64,000 bases of DNA from Rhytidiadelphus loreus (taxonomy: Eukaryota > Streptophyta > Bryopsida > Hypnales > Hylocomiaceae), in the NCBI GenBank assembly GCA_947034895.1, contig OX344764.1, positions 15,872,001 through 15,936,000 on the forward strand, given 5' to 3'. This document shows, one piece after another, positions 33,881-45,714 of this stretch. The notes under the pieces were generated by a model, which saw nothing but the letters and a program-made list of their open reading frames with translations, was not told where the DNA came from and made no database searches. The translations under genes were made by a program, and so were the position numbers. Position 1 is the stretch's first letter; each line of letters opens with the position of its first letter.

Positions 33881-35320
33881 GATAATGAGTGATGAAGCTT
33901 TCATTTTCAAATTATCCCATATTCTTTGACGACTCATGGCAGACAATTGATTTCAATATAAAATTGACATCACCAACCTTCATTCCTACAAATATCTTCT
34001 AAGAAATTCCTTCATTGAGCCATCAAAATTGGTTTTGATGGCAAAGGGTTAAATGAAATTGGTTTCTGATTCAAAAGTGCTCAAGATTTTATCAAATCAT
34101 CTTGACATTTCTTTCTTGATTTGTTTGGCTTGTCTAATATTTAGAAAAACATAGTGTACACCATATATATCTTCTACCACAATTTTGGTACCTGGTATTG
34201 AAGTTTACTACTTTAATTTCTTATAAGGATTTTTTTTGTGGATGAGGCCTTTGGCAATGTTATTGAAGCTCTTTCTATTTTGGATAGTAGAATTAATTGT
34301 AACAATCCCTCTAGTTTGTACTAGAGGTGTCAAAGGCACGTTTAACCTCTAAAGGTCCAAACAACGTTTTCTAGCAACATAGCAATTTTGGTCAACTCAC
34401 TATAGATAGAGTTTTTCTTGTTTTTCTTTGAAAATTTCATTCAATATGGGGACAAGAAGTAGCTTTAAGGCCCAACAATTTTCATAACTTCTGACTACAT
34501 GGTTCAAAAGTTATTGCATGATATGTAATTTTCAGTATTTAGTGGGCAGTCCCGACAGCCTAGGTAGAAAAAAAAACTTCTTTGGAAATCACTTTAAAAA
34601 AAATTTGAAATTTGAAATTGATTCTGTAGATTTTTATATATGTGGTAAGCTTTGAATCATTCTATTTTGATTAATGAAGTGAAAGTTATGAGGAATTTTA
34701 GTTTGGGTTAGTTTGTGGATAGTTATGGAATCTCTACTCTAAAATAAACTTTGAAGTCCTTTATTTAACTCAATTTTAAATATTTTTGGAAATAAATAAA
34801 TAAATAAAAATAAGGTGTATATTGTTTATTACAACATTACAACCATTGGGATTGGCATTTTTCAATTATATAAATACATTGTTAACAATTTAGTATTTGT
34901 AATCATTCTCTACCTCTTTTCTACTTACTATTTTTTTACTCTATGTTGTACAATTCCAAATGATCTAAAATTTTTCAAGCATGTAGCCAATCTGACGTGA
35001 AGATTGAATCCAAAGAGTAACCATCATTTTGGACATTTTTTCATACAAATGTGACATTGTGAAGTGCAGCTAGCTGCCTGTCTTTTCACAGGGCCAAAAA
35101 AAGGATTTTTGTCACTTCAAACGTTAATATCTTGCAATCTACATGGTGTAAAGTTCTGAAATTTTTTCCACATCTTCTTTAACTATTTTACTACAAGACC
35201 CTATGGTTACATTTGTCTAGAAATGTTTTTCATCTAAACTTTAGTGCTTGTAAATGCAAGGGCAATTTGGGAGCAATTTTGGTGAAAATATAGTCTCTGA
35301 CGTTTAGGAATTAACTAAAA

Positions 35321-36946
35321 ATAATACAAAAAAATAGTACACATAATTCTATGAGACCCAATTTTGGTCCTTCAAGTGGAATTTTGTTTTGTGTTCTCTC
35401 AAATTGTGGCTCATGGTCCCTCATTGCACACTATATAGTTAATTTTGTTGTCTATATTGATACATTCCAATAAACATGTCACAACCCTCATCTTCAAACA
35501 TGTTCATGCCACCTTGGTGAATAAGGGGGATCTTGGAGATGATTCCCCAAGTCTTACAAAAAACGAGGTGTGAGGAATTGAGAGTTTTGACCTTTGAGTG
35601 ATCAAAGCATTGTAGCGCTCTGATAAGAACAAATTGGATGGTGTGTCACATATGTTTGAAAATTTAGTGAGAAGATGCATTTGTGGGTCAAAAGAATGCC
35701 TGTCTTCAAGCTGGAGTTAAAAAATTATGGCTCCTCAAAGTTGACAGTGGCCCGACCGCATCTTGAGGTGTGGGATATGGAAGTCAAGGTTTGAGAGGAT
35801 TATTTTGAACCAAATAGAACATACTGCATATTGTTGGAGAGATAAGAAGACAAGAAATCTAGAATGCTAAGGCTAATGAAGACATGAATTTTGTGCTAAA
35901 AGTTATGGGCATCCAAAGAGGGTGGAAGCTTGGAGAACTACTTTCCTGAGGGACTTAGTCCTTTAGAGGGTTGTAACTTCTTTAATACTTGTTTCATTTG
36001 AAGATATGAATAGTCCATGGTGATCTACAAAAAGATTAGATCATAAAAATGGTAGATTTGGAGTCCAAAGATATTGAAAGTTAGCCTGATGGGAAGATCG
36101 GGAGTCTTTGGGGGTCCGGTTTTAGAGGGACAACTTAGAAATGAGTGGCCTTCCAAGATGGGGAGTGTCTTGGGTGTTCCCAAAGACCCCTAGGATGGCA
36201 GAGGTTGCTGAATCCCGCAGAGAGTAATATGAAGAGGGGTGGTTTCCTTCTTCCCTCCCGAATGGTGAGCCATAGTCGCCACGAATGGTGAGGTTGGTGT
36301 TGAAGCCTCACCACCACTTATATGTTAATGTGGAGTGCTTGTGCACTCCTTGATATTGGTTGGATGTCTCTCGTTTCACACTAGGCCATAGTATAAACCC
36401 AGTGAGTGAGTCTTAAAGTAAAGTGGATTGGGCCTAGTGGGGAGTTGGATACCATTTATGAGTGGTTAGCAGGTGGAGAGTAGTGCCACTACTGAGTGCT
36501 TGGATATCAATGAAAGTTTAACCTCATATTATTAAATGACATGCTTGGTGTCTTGTGGGAGTTAAGTGTTGGAAGTGGATAATAGGGAGTCATGGAGGAA
36601 TGGAACCCTGTGACTAAAGTTAGAAACTAATGTTGCATGTGCATGTCTTATGAAGTAATAAGAGATTGTGACCTTTGATGTCATTAGGAGTTAAATGCTA
36701 CAAGAAGCATTTAGAGGTGAGCTTAAAGTGGTAAATATCATGAAGGGGTGCGACAAAACACACATGAGGTGAAATAAGATAGAAAAACAGAGAGATTACT
36801 ACGAGCCTCACCCAAATTCAGAAGAGTAAGGTAGGTGGTCTATAAAGTGTTTGCAATTGAACTCTAAAAGCATCTTCTAATCAACGCAAAGGTACATTTT
36901 GCTTTCTCATTACATCAGCAATGTACAAAAGAGTGTACATTCCAAG
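35321..36946. other. No gene recognised
   Basis: Moderately balanced sequence without a long ORF. Nothing in six frames exceeds about 60 codons with any motif. It may be an old non-coding transposon body. Confidence 0.4.
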
Positions 36947-37005
36947 CAGGGTTGTTCGCTGCGACAGCGCGACAGACAGACGTCGCGCGACGTCACGAAA
37001 AGTCA
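36947..37005 (+). mobile_element. Putative hAT-like terminus (CAGGGTTGTTCGCTGCGACA)
   Basis: Starts CAGGGTTGT like the proven hAT end at 1187. It is followed by subterminal GCGACAG/GCGCGACG motifs, then by the GC-rich array at 37080. The flank 36939-36946 is ATTCCAAG. No matching inverted end or second ATTCCAAG after a CCCTG was found in the window, so this is one end only, or a relic. Confidence 0.45.
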
Positions 37006-37079
37006 AATTTACCTTTGACTTTACAAGAAATTACCCCCCTCCAGGTGGATGCCACATGGCATCCACTTGGCAAACTGGA

Positions 37080-37400
37080 GGGCGCGTACGGGTAGGAGAC
37101 TGCGGGTAGGGGCGACTGCGGGTGGGCGACTGCGGGTCGACAAGGGCGATTGCGGGTGGGCGACTGCGGGTGGACGAGGGCGACTACGGGTGGGCGACTG
37201 CGGGTGGGCGACTGCGGGTTTGGCAGGGAGACCGCGGGTTCAGGAAGTGTTCTTGGGTGGGCGACCGCGGGTGCGCAAAAGGTACCCAGACCCGGTGGTG
37301 GACCCGAAGTCGCCCAATTTGGACCCGTTGTCGCCCTCTCGAGACCCGCTGTCGCCCTACCCAAACCCGCAGTCGCTGGATATGCAGTTGCCCTATCCGT
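37080..37400. repeat. GC-rich array A1, inverted halves
   Basis: About a dozen forward units GGGCGACTGCGGGT (37080-37275) are followed by about six reverse units ACCCGCAGTCGCC-like (37300-37395). The gene-proximal half has the reverse orientation. It ends about 195 bp before the start codon of the gene at 37593. ORFs read across it are artefacts of the repeat. Confidence 0.9.
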
Positions 37401-37502
37401 ACTCGCCCCCCTAGACCGAAGTCACTCGCCCTATATAGCCAGTAGCCCATCATCATGCTATCACCTTCATTTTCCATTGAGGCTTTCTGTCTTGCAACCT
37501 TT

Positions 37503-37521
37503 GTTGGCTGCATGCGTGACC
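37503..37521 (+). promoter_or_regulatory. Shared leader motif, copy 1
   Basis: TTGGCTGCATGCGTGACC matches the motif GTGGCTGNATGCRTGCC seen upstream of four other genes here. It lies 72 bp upstream of the ATG. Confidence 0.6.
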
Positions 37522-37592
37522 CTTTTGGATAATATATATACTATTTTTTGCTATCATTTGGTTCTTAGAATTTTGCGACGTCCGCAAATCTC

Positions 37593-40100
37593 ATGGCAAC
37601 TGGAGGTAGCAGTGATGGGTCCCTTCCGGGTTTTTCCACTGTACGCACTCTTGGTGCAATTAGGAAGGCTGCCAAAGACAAGACTAGAAAAAGGAGGGGT
37701 AACATTCACAAGAAGCGATGGCATGTGTTGAACAATGATAACCACCTAGCTTTCAAAGAGTGGAACGAGGAGCCAGAGCCTTGGAGTATGCAAGTGTGCG
37801 AAGACTACATTGAATGGTGTCACATCGGGAAGTTCTTTCCGGCATGGCGCCATCATCACAACCGACACAATAACAAGGCAAATTTGAAGTATTGTGAAAA
37901 TCCAGCTTTCATACGAAGGTGTTTAGAATTGTGGCAGGTCCTCTACAAAACCCCTTTTGTAGATAGGAATGAGGCCTCTTTGTTCATTGCTAGAGGTGCC
38001 TATGCTGAGGTCGCCTTGAACAAACAGGTTGACTGGACCACGATCAAAGAAAGTACCTACGTGGAGCATCCAGAAGTTGGAATAATTCCAAGAGGGGTTC
38101 TGAAATTTCCAGAGGGTGGACTTGGGCCTTTTCGAAGTCATCCACAAAACAAAGAAACTCAAGAGGTGGACACGGAAGAATCAGAAGAGGATAATGATTC
38201 AGATGGCACACGGATTCCTAAGCTTGTACGAGTGAAGGAGCAGATTATCACCCCGGTCCAAGTTCTAGTTCCAGTTCCAGTTCCAGATCCAAATGTTCAA
38301 GCCGCTTCATCATCACGGGGAAAGAAGATGAAACATCCTGCCAAGGTGCGACGGTCCACCACGAAAATTAGATTGGCATCAGCCTCAACCACAATTGCGA
38401 CTCCAATCTTGCCACCACAAGACGCCAGCAACGTCTTCGACTTTGCTTTAAGTGACGACTCGCCCGTATGTGCCACAAGTCACATTCCCATTCCACAGTC
38501 TGAATCTGATGTTGTTCACAATGCGATGACGTTGGCGAAGGCTCTCGACCTCTTGAAGACCAAGGATGCACAAATTGCAACCTTAGAAGGTGATGTGAAG
38601 AAATGGCGGTCTACATGTGAACAAAAAAATGCTCTCATTTCTCAACAATCCAAAGAATTACAAGGCCTTCGAGAAAAAGAGCGTCAGACTTTCACATTGT
38701 CGGACATGGACGAAACCTTTGTTGAGCAGGATCCACATTACTTGGACAAGCTTATTGGGGACCTCATCAGCGATGTCATTCACCTTTCTCCCCCTGCCAA
38801 GCGTACGAAGCGTTCTTCAATTCTTCCAATGGCACCACTTCCGTTCGTCTCAAGAGATTCTAGCAATCCGCACGTTGATGGTTTGCAAGGGACTCAGGAT
38901 TCACTTTCGTTTCCTGCCATTCTACATCTACAATCATCAAAGAAACTTGATTTGGCTGAGGAAAATAGAATGCTTCGAGAGAAGTTGGCAGTGTTGGCAG
39001 CGACATACTATCATTGGAAGGTTGCGTGCATTCTCTCTGTGGATTGATCTCAACAAGTTGCGAAAGAGCTAGACAAAGTTTCGAAGAACTTTGTAGCAAA
39101 TGCCCCTAAACAAGAGAATGGATTGACATCATGGGCATTGATGGAGGACATGTTTCCGGATAACATGTCCATGCTTGACGTGGCGGAAAAAAATGTCATA
39201 GACTGGGCACAAAATGGTTGGGACCATGGAAATCAGATGTCTAGTCACTTCAACGAAAAAGACCAAAGTCTATTGTGGCCAAAGCCAGCTCATTTCGTCT
39301 TGGATCATACCAAATGCCCCATATGTCTAGAACAATTTGGGCCAGAAGGAGGATGGGCACTTGGATCATGTACACATGTGTACCATCCTCAGTGTCTCAT
39401 CACTCAATGTCTGATTAGACGACGAAGTGTGATTTGTGCAGCACCATTCCATGATCGCTTGTATACCATGTTCAACTTGATGACTTACATGCCACCTTCT
39501 TGGGAACACAATAGAGACACGACGGCAGAGACACGATTTTGGGGACGAGACTTGCTTTGGAGTTGGCAAGAAGGCCTACATGATCAAGAAATGGGAGCTG
39601 CTGCCTCACAATTGAATTGGGAAACGGACCCGCGTGAAATTCTAAGAGTGGCATTCAACCTTATGGGAAAAGGAGCTCACAATGTAGGGAAGAGGGCGTT
39701 TTTTTTTCAATGCCTTGGTGGATATTTTGATAAGACATCCCAAACCTTCAAGTGGGGTGCTCATCCGAAAGGACACCGTTGGAATTTTGAAGGTGAACAA
39801 GGGGCTAATCGTGATGAAAATGCCACTCCAGAAGACTTGAATAGTATGGCTTACCTCGACTCAACATACGGGCCTTATTATCAAAGCCAAGCACTCGATT
39901 ATCTATTGGAGTTACACTCTCCGCAAACTAAAAGGACACTTGAAGCTCTCAAGAACTCCAATGTCTTGGAATCTATTTTAGAAGCAGATGGACCTGCTTC
40001 AAGGACTCGTGCTAAGAAGAAACTCGTTGTTGGAGAGTCCAATGATTACGAACAAGGTGCAACGAGTGGTTCTCAGAACAATCCAATGGACTTGAACTAA
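37593..40100 (+). CDS. WCHI-family protein with RING-like finger; in-frame TGA
   Basis: The frame runs 836 codons from ATG 37593 to TAA 40100 with one TGA at 39045-39047. Residues 1-45 are basic. The family domain spans about 52-150: EPEPWS, DYIEWCHIGKFFPAWRHHHN, NNKANLKYC and FIRRCLELWQVLYK, with conserved His and Cys that could bind metal. A linker and coiled coil follow (about 330-480). After the stop the same frame continues SQQVAKELDKVSKNF, still coil-like, then a RING-like finger CPICLEQF ... CTHVYHPQC, whose last ligands are unclear. RING fingers usually mark ubiquitin E3 ligases. The TGA may be a CGA-to-TGA mutation, or two proteins are made. Paralogous N-terminus to the genes at 43.3 and 52.6 kb. 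Function unknown. Confidence 0.75.
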
Positions 40101-41765
40101 ATATTTCTGAGATACTTACTTCAACGGTGGTTCTAGTTAATCGTAGTAGTATACAAGATGTAAGGCCCATAGTATAAGGGCCGTAGTATATCCATACTCG
40201 CACACTATAGTACTCTAGCAAAAGTTAGGGTTAAGATGTTGGCTTCTAAAACTATACCGCCTTGGCTGTGTATTGTACTACTATGCTTATGGACAACAAC
40301 CTTCTATTGCTTTGGTTTTGAAGGTTTGGGCATACTTATACATTTGTAGCCTAAAATGTAATTGGTGAAATGCAAATACATTTGTTGTAATGCCTCGCAC
40401 AATGATTCCATACACGGTCCCCACAAAATTGCTATCTTCAAATCTTTTAATGAATTTTTTCCTTTTGGATTTTTTTCTCATACAACATGTTTTGTTTACA
40501 TGGAAAAATTTGATTCATTCCATTCAGATTTTTTATGATAAAGTTATGGACCATTTTGTTTGGTGGGCAACTTGAGTCTACAGCTTCTTCTTTTAAAAGT
40601 TGCTTGTAGGATTTGTTTCTCCAGGCAATTTCTACAATCTAAAAAAAAATTAGGTCCGGTCACATAGTTAACTTCACTTGATAGCACACTCTCACCATTT
40701 TCATTTCATTTTAGAGATATTCATTATTTAAATTTTACAACTACATCTTACCTACTTCTACTCAACAATTTCTTAAAGTATCCAAAATTGTTTTTGAAAA
40801 TTGTTTTTTTCCCACACATAACCATAGGATCTTACACCTTACTAGTATGAGAATGTGTGGAAAAAATTTCAGAATTTTTCATCTTACAGATTGCAAGATA
40901 TCCGCATTTAGAGTGAAAAAAACAATTTTTTCAGCACATTGCTGGACTACATTATTTGACTTTTAACATTTTTCACTTTAATTTCTTGCACTACAGAGTT
41001 TTGAGCTTTAAACAAATATAGTGGAGAATTGAGTTGAGAGTCTAAATAAAAAAAAGGTTTTCAAAAAAACTTAATTTTCATTCTTAAAAAAATTGTAGAA
41101 TAGAAGTACATATGAGATTGAATGAAAATCTATTTTCTTTCTAAGATAGAATTAAAATGCACTAATCCCCACAGTCAAATTGTTGTTGCAAGCAAACTAA
41201 ACCATGTCAAACTTCTTTTCTTGAACAATTGCCAAAATTGCGTTCCTAAATTAATCTTACAAGGTATTTTTCCCACCAGAAGCTCTAATTGCCCAATAAA
41301 CAAGATTGTCCATAACTTTCTCATAAAATATCCAAATGAAATGAAAAAAAGCTTTCCAGATAGACAAAATTATAATCTATGAGGGAAAAAAACTTAGAAA
41401 AATAAATTCAAATGCTTGTCACATTTTTTTGCTGCCCATTCTCCCCTACTTTGGAGTTTGGACTATATGGGCATAACTTTTGTTCCCGGGCACCGATTGG
41501 AAAAAAAGTTATATTACCACAAAGGTAATCATTTTTTCTATCTTCAAATAAAGTTTCAAAAATTCAGTCCCAAATTTCAGCCCGTAGGTACCATCTCTGA
41601 CATCCATTCTTGCAAAGACACCAAATTCATAGCCCTCGTATTCAAAATATAATAAAAACATATGTACATTTCAAAAACAAAGGTGTGAATTTCTTTATTC
41701 CACAAAACCTTTGGAAAATCAAAAATTGGAAGGCCAAATTGTTTTTTTCTACCACACTAGATCCA
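40101..41765. repeat. AT-rich dispersed repeats, no gene
   Basis: From about 40670 blocks of the AT-rich families recur (CACCATTTTCATTTCATTTTAG, CTACTTCTACTCAACAATTTC). A reverse-oriented copy of the 'GGGCAGGTACCTATGGGCTGAAATTT' block ends near 41600. No coding signal. Confidence 0.6.
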
Positions 41766-41769
41766 ACCA

Positions 41770-43259
41770 CTAAGCATTTTTTTCACTATTCACAAAGTCA
41801 CTTTCTTTGGGCTCCGGTCTCATTCTTTGAAGTTCCGCACGGGTGGCACCTATGCCTTCATAGGCCCACTTGCGCCATTCCTTAAAATAAAGGATGTGGC
41901 GCTCCAAGTCCAATATGCCCTCGTGCAACAACTCTTGTTTTTTCTCCAGTAGCTTCACCAAATAAAAAAGCGTTGCTCTTTCTTCTGTATTGCTACCATA
42001 ATCCGGAGCTAAAGCCAAGATGCCCTCTTTTTTGGCTTCTTTTAAGGCATCATCATAATATTCCATCTCTAGCTCACGTATTTGAAGATTCAAGCTTCTC
42101 CTTTCGCTTTGATGGGACCATTTATCACGTTGCAAAAGATCAAGTTTATTTTGAAGCACCGCTAAATCATCGGAAATGTGTGCTCGCCCATCTTCGATCT
42201 TCTTGAAATAATTTACTCTACTTTTGTTTAACTTAGAGTAAATCTTCTCATTTTCAGCAATGGCGTTTTCAGTCGCCTCTAACTCCTTCTTCAACCCATC
42301 CACAACAGTTGGATTCACTGGAAGATGTTGTACCTTCTCTTTCAAATTCATAAGATCCGCTACTGTTGAAGTCAAAGCTGCTCGTGCACTTTCGATCTTA
42401 GTGCCCAACATCTCCAAATTGTCTTCCGAATCATTGTCACTGCTTCCGCTAGACCCAATGTCTGCACCAGAACGGTCCACATTGATCGGTACATGAACAT
42501 CTTCGCTTTGTTTTTGAATCTTGGACAATGATTGCGGCTCCTCAAACTTCCTCTTGCCCTTCTTGTCAACTTGAACGTCTTCAGCCGCCTCTTGTTTTTC
42601 TTTGCCAATGTCTTCGTCGTCACTCTCAAAAGAGTATCCATCGTATTCGTGAGTGTGCTCATCTGAGCTAGAAGTTGAAGACCATTGAACTTGGTCATCA
42701 CCAACAGCCAACTTGCCAAGCTTTGCCTCTAAAAGCTTCTGATTTGCTTGAAGAAGTCCTTCTTCATCCAGCACTATCGGTCTGTCCGGGCGGTCACCGA
42801 TAGGAAGCTCCTTCAAGGTTGTCCAATCTACCTTTTTCTTCAATTGAACTTCAACGTACACCATTTGCACAAGATAGAAAGAGAAGTTGTCATTTCGATA
42901 AGGCTGGGACTCCAAATAGAGTTGCTGCCATACCTCCAAACACCTTCGCTGGAAGACAACACTCTTGCAGTAAGCCAAATTTGCCTTATTAGACTTCACG
43001 TGCAAAGGTGTCGCCAAAACAGGAACAACTTGTTGATGTGGCACCAATCCACATATTTGTTTACAATTTCATATGTCCAAGGCTCTGGTTCTACTTCCCA
43101 TCCCAAAAAGGCCTTCATCTTTGGATGCAACAAGATGGGTACACGCTTCTTGCGAGGTTTGCCGCTCCTTTTACGATCCTTGTCACGAACCGCCTTTTTG
43201 TTGAGCCGAAGTCGGTATCTTGACATACCGTGTGGCGGTTGAGAGTCCTCGCCCTCCAT
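41770..43259 (-). pseudogene. WCHI-family gene with one frameshift
   Basis: ATG at 43259 (MEGEDSQPPHGMSRYRL); an upstream in-frame GTG also exists. The basic N-terminus is followed by EVEPEPWTYEIVNKYVDWCHINKLFLFWRH. There, at about 43020-43025, the frame shifts by one base; the other frame continues HVKSNKANLAYCK and FQRRCLEVWQQLY. Alignment with the 37.6-kb paralog shows a single missing base. Downstream are an acidic Ser-rich linker (SSTSSSDEHTHEYDG) and a long coiled coil (DLMNLKEKVQ, LAVLQNKLDLLQRDKWS), ending SDFVNSEKNA. Without the shift the protein would be about 496 residues with no RING. Either a recent pseudogene or an assembly error. Array A2 lies upstream. Confidence 0.75.
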
Positions 43260-43480
43260 AACGATCACTTCGTCTCAAAAGTAGCCAACTAAGTACTATG
43301 CGGTTTAGGGTTGCAAGCCTAAACCGTAGGTGTAAAAAATGCTAAACGTAATCCTATCACATTTAACATTTACAAAAATACAATGTTCTCGTGAAACACC
43401 CTATGTCATCCAAGCGTGAATAAAATGAGCCGTGCAAAGGGACAAAAATCCCCCCCCACAACTCAAACCCCTAGCTTCTG

Positions 43481-43524
43481 TGCACGCATTTAGCCACGTC
43501 AGCAGGTGAAAGACAGTGCGCAGA
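43481..43524 (-). promoter_or_regulatory. Shared leader motif, copy 2
   Basis: Read on the minus strand: GCGCACTGTCTTTCACCTGC, then GTGGCTAAATGCGTGCA. It lies about 225 bp upstream of the start codon. Order and spacing are as in the copy at 47398. Confidence 0.75.
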
Positions 43525-43544
43525 ATGCCAGGGAAAATTTAATG

Positions 43545-43965
43545 GCGACTGCAGGTGGAGGAGAACGCTGATGTACCCGAGGTCGCCTTGGGGCGCGTGC
43601 GGGTCCTGAAGTGGGGCGAGTGCGGGTCAGCCCAGTGCTCCAGGGCGACCGCGGGTTCGGAAGTGGGGCGACTGCGGGTCAGCGCAAGTGCTCGAGGGCG
43701 ACCGCGGGTCCTAGAGTGGGGCGACTGCGGGTCTGGACAGGTGCTCCAACGCGACCGCGGGTCGAAGGAGCCCGGGCGAGTGGGCGACCGCGGGTCCAGG
43801 GCGACTTCGGGTCCAGGGCGACTGCGGGTCCTAGGCGACCGCGGGTCCAGGACAACCACGGGTCCACTTTGCGAAGGCGACCGCGGGTCCTCGGCGACCG
43901 TGGGTCCTCGGCGACCGCGGGTCCTTGGCGACAGCGGGTCCCAGGCGACCGCGGGTCCATCTATT
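43545..43965. repeat. GC-rich array A2
   Basis: About 20 forward units around GGCGACCGCGGGTCC, with spacers of 2-20 bp (for example after GTGCTC). Read from the minus-strand gene to its left, the units are ACCCGCGGTCGCC, the same gene-relative orientation as the other arrays. Confidence 0.9.
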
Positions 43966-43969
43966 AATG

Positions 43970-45714
43970 CATGGACTTTTCTTTTCTTTCTTAGTACATG
44001 TTTATAGATTGTGATATTTTTTTCCATTTTTCCTTGCGCTGGGAAAGTGGCGATACTAAATGTTACGGAGGGGCTCCAAGCTTCAACATTCATCCACGTA
44101 TTGGATAGAAAATGTGATACTAAGTATCTAAAATTCTATTTTCATTTACATTGTGGCGATTTCATCGAAGACTTTTCTAGAAGTTGAAGTTTTTCTAGCA
44201 ATTTCATCCAAAATTTTCCTAAAAAATTCCTATAGCTTATAGCTAGCCTAAATTTTTTGTTGCTTTTGAGTACCAAATCTCAAGGGAAAAAAAAAGGATT
44301 GTGAGCTCAATCCCATTTGTGTTGCAAAATTTATGGAATACTAGTTTATACTTTATACTATATTTGGGGAGCCATTAGGGTTGAGGTCGGTTGTGGTACA
44401 AATGGATTCCTTATTGATTATCTGAACAAAAGTTAAATCTTTGCAATTGTTTTAGAAGAAGTTCTTGTTAACTAATTTTTTTCTTATTAATTAATTTCAT
44501 TGTTAATTCTTAATTTTATTGTAAATGACTTATTTCATTGTTAATGACTAATTTTATTGTTAATAACTAATTCAATTGTTAATAACCAATGTTATGATTA
44601 TTAACCATTGCAATTGTAACAATAATGTCTTTGTAATTGTTTTGACATGAGATGTTCATTATGTATTTTTGGATGTAGACTCAAATTACATACTATGTTA
44701 CACACACTAATTTTGGTAAATTACATGCCTAATAACTAAATTTCTTGTACGGACACAAATCTATAAATGAAAGTCATTGTTGGACTTATATCATACTCCA
44801 ACCATCTATGAAAGAATGTGTGTTTTTATCAATTTGGATGACATATACCAAAAAAAAGAATATGGTAGGAAAACATTATGCTACTAGGAATAATATATAT
44901 GGTAAAACCAGATTTACATTTATTATTGAATTCATCCAAGTTTTCTCGAATTGCGTGTTTAATAAATGACAAAGATTATGGCTACATATCTTTTTTGCAA
45001 TATCCACTCTTGTTTCATTGTCTCAAAAAAAAAAAAGGGTCGCAAGAAGTCAATGAACTTCCTTTTTCCAAATAAAATAAATAGGAAGAGAGCGAAAAAG
45101 GTTAAATAAATAAATAAAAACATCTCTCATCTATTTTGAAATAGGTAAAGTACGAATAAAAAGGAAAAGTCTAAAAAAGTCTAAAATGTATGTTTCCTAT
45201 ATTTGAATTAGAATAAATAGGAAAAAAAAACCAACTTGCTTTTATTTTTGGAAATAGAAAAAATAATAAGAGAATGTAAATGATGTATGACTTACATTTT
45301 TTTAGGGATTGAAAAAACAACTATTTGAATTCAATGACCATGAAAGTAAAACTCCTTTCAAGTGCATACTAGCACATTTTATTCAAGAAATAATACAAGT
45401 CTTCAACATCAATTACCAACTAATTTATTTTCATTTTCTTATTTTCCTTGCGTCCATTATATACTACGGAATCAAAAAGGACCAAGAACATTTGAATTCA
45501 AAAATTGTTATACTTTGCATAACAATGTGTAAAAGGCCATATTCAATATATACAATTTGACAAATAGCCCATTGAGTAATTGTTTTTCTAAAGACAAGGC
45601 GCGTAGCATAAAATTCCTTCATATATTATAGGAAAATATTACAAAGTAAGCAACACATAATTGGCCACCAAGCTCATTGCTTGAAGCACTAAACTCTTGC
45701 TCTAGACTATCCTA
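43970..45714. other. AT-rich intergenic, no gene seen
   Basis: Low-complexity AT-rich DNA with runs of ATTGTTAATAACTAATT-like units near 44490-44600. Short ORFs lack motifs. Confidence 0.45.

Larger units (their letters stand above)
30921..35320. repeat. 4.4-kb inverted repeat with arms of about 1.0-1.3 kb
   Basis: The left arm (30921-32200) begins AACCCGTAAACGTCAGAGA. It ends GCTAAAAAAACGTTGTTTGGA. The right arm (34340-35320) is its reverse complement: TCCAAACAACGTTTTCTAGC ... TCTGACGTTTAGGAATTAA. Long stretches match closely, such as GGGCCTTAAAGCTACTTCTT (32073) against 34455-34475. The left arm is longer because it holds a 320-bp MITE. The loop (32200-34340) contains a 'CCCCTAAAG' family repeat and a second hairpin. 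No genes. Confidence 0.85.

Noticed and set aside
37049..37731. ORFs of 100-190 codons on both strands across array A1 (and likewise across A2, A3, A4, A6 and A8)
   Set aside because: The unit contains no stop in several frames, so open frames arise automatically; the translations are simple repeats (VGDCG, PAVAL, SRPRSPH) present on both strands.
39021..39096. A 76-nt GT-AG intron removing the TGA in the 37.6-kb gene
   Set aside because: 76 is not a multiple of three and would shift the frame; the segment also reads as coil-like coding sequence in the original frame.
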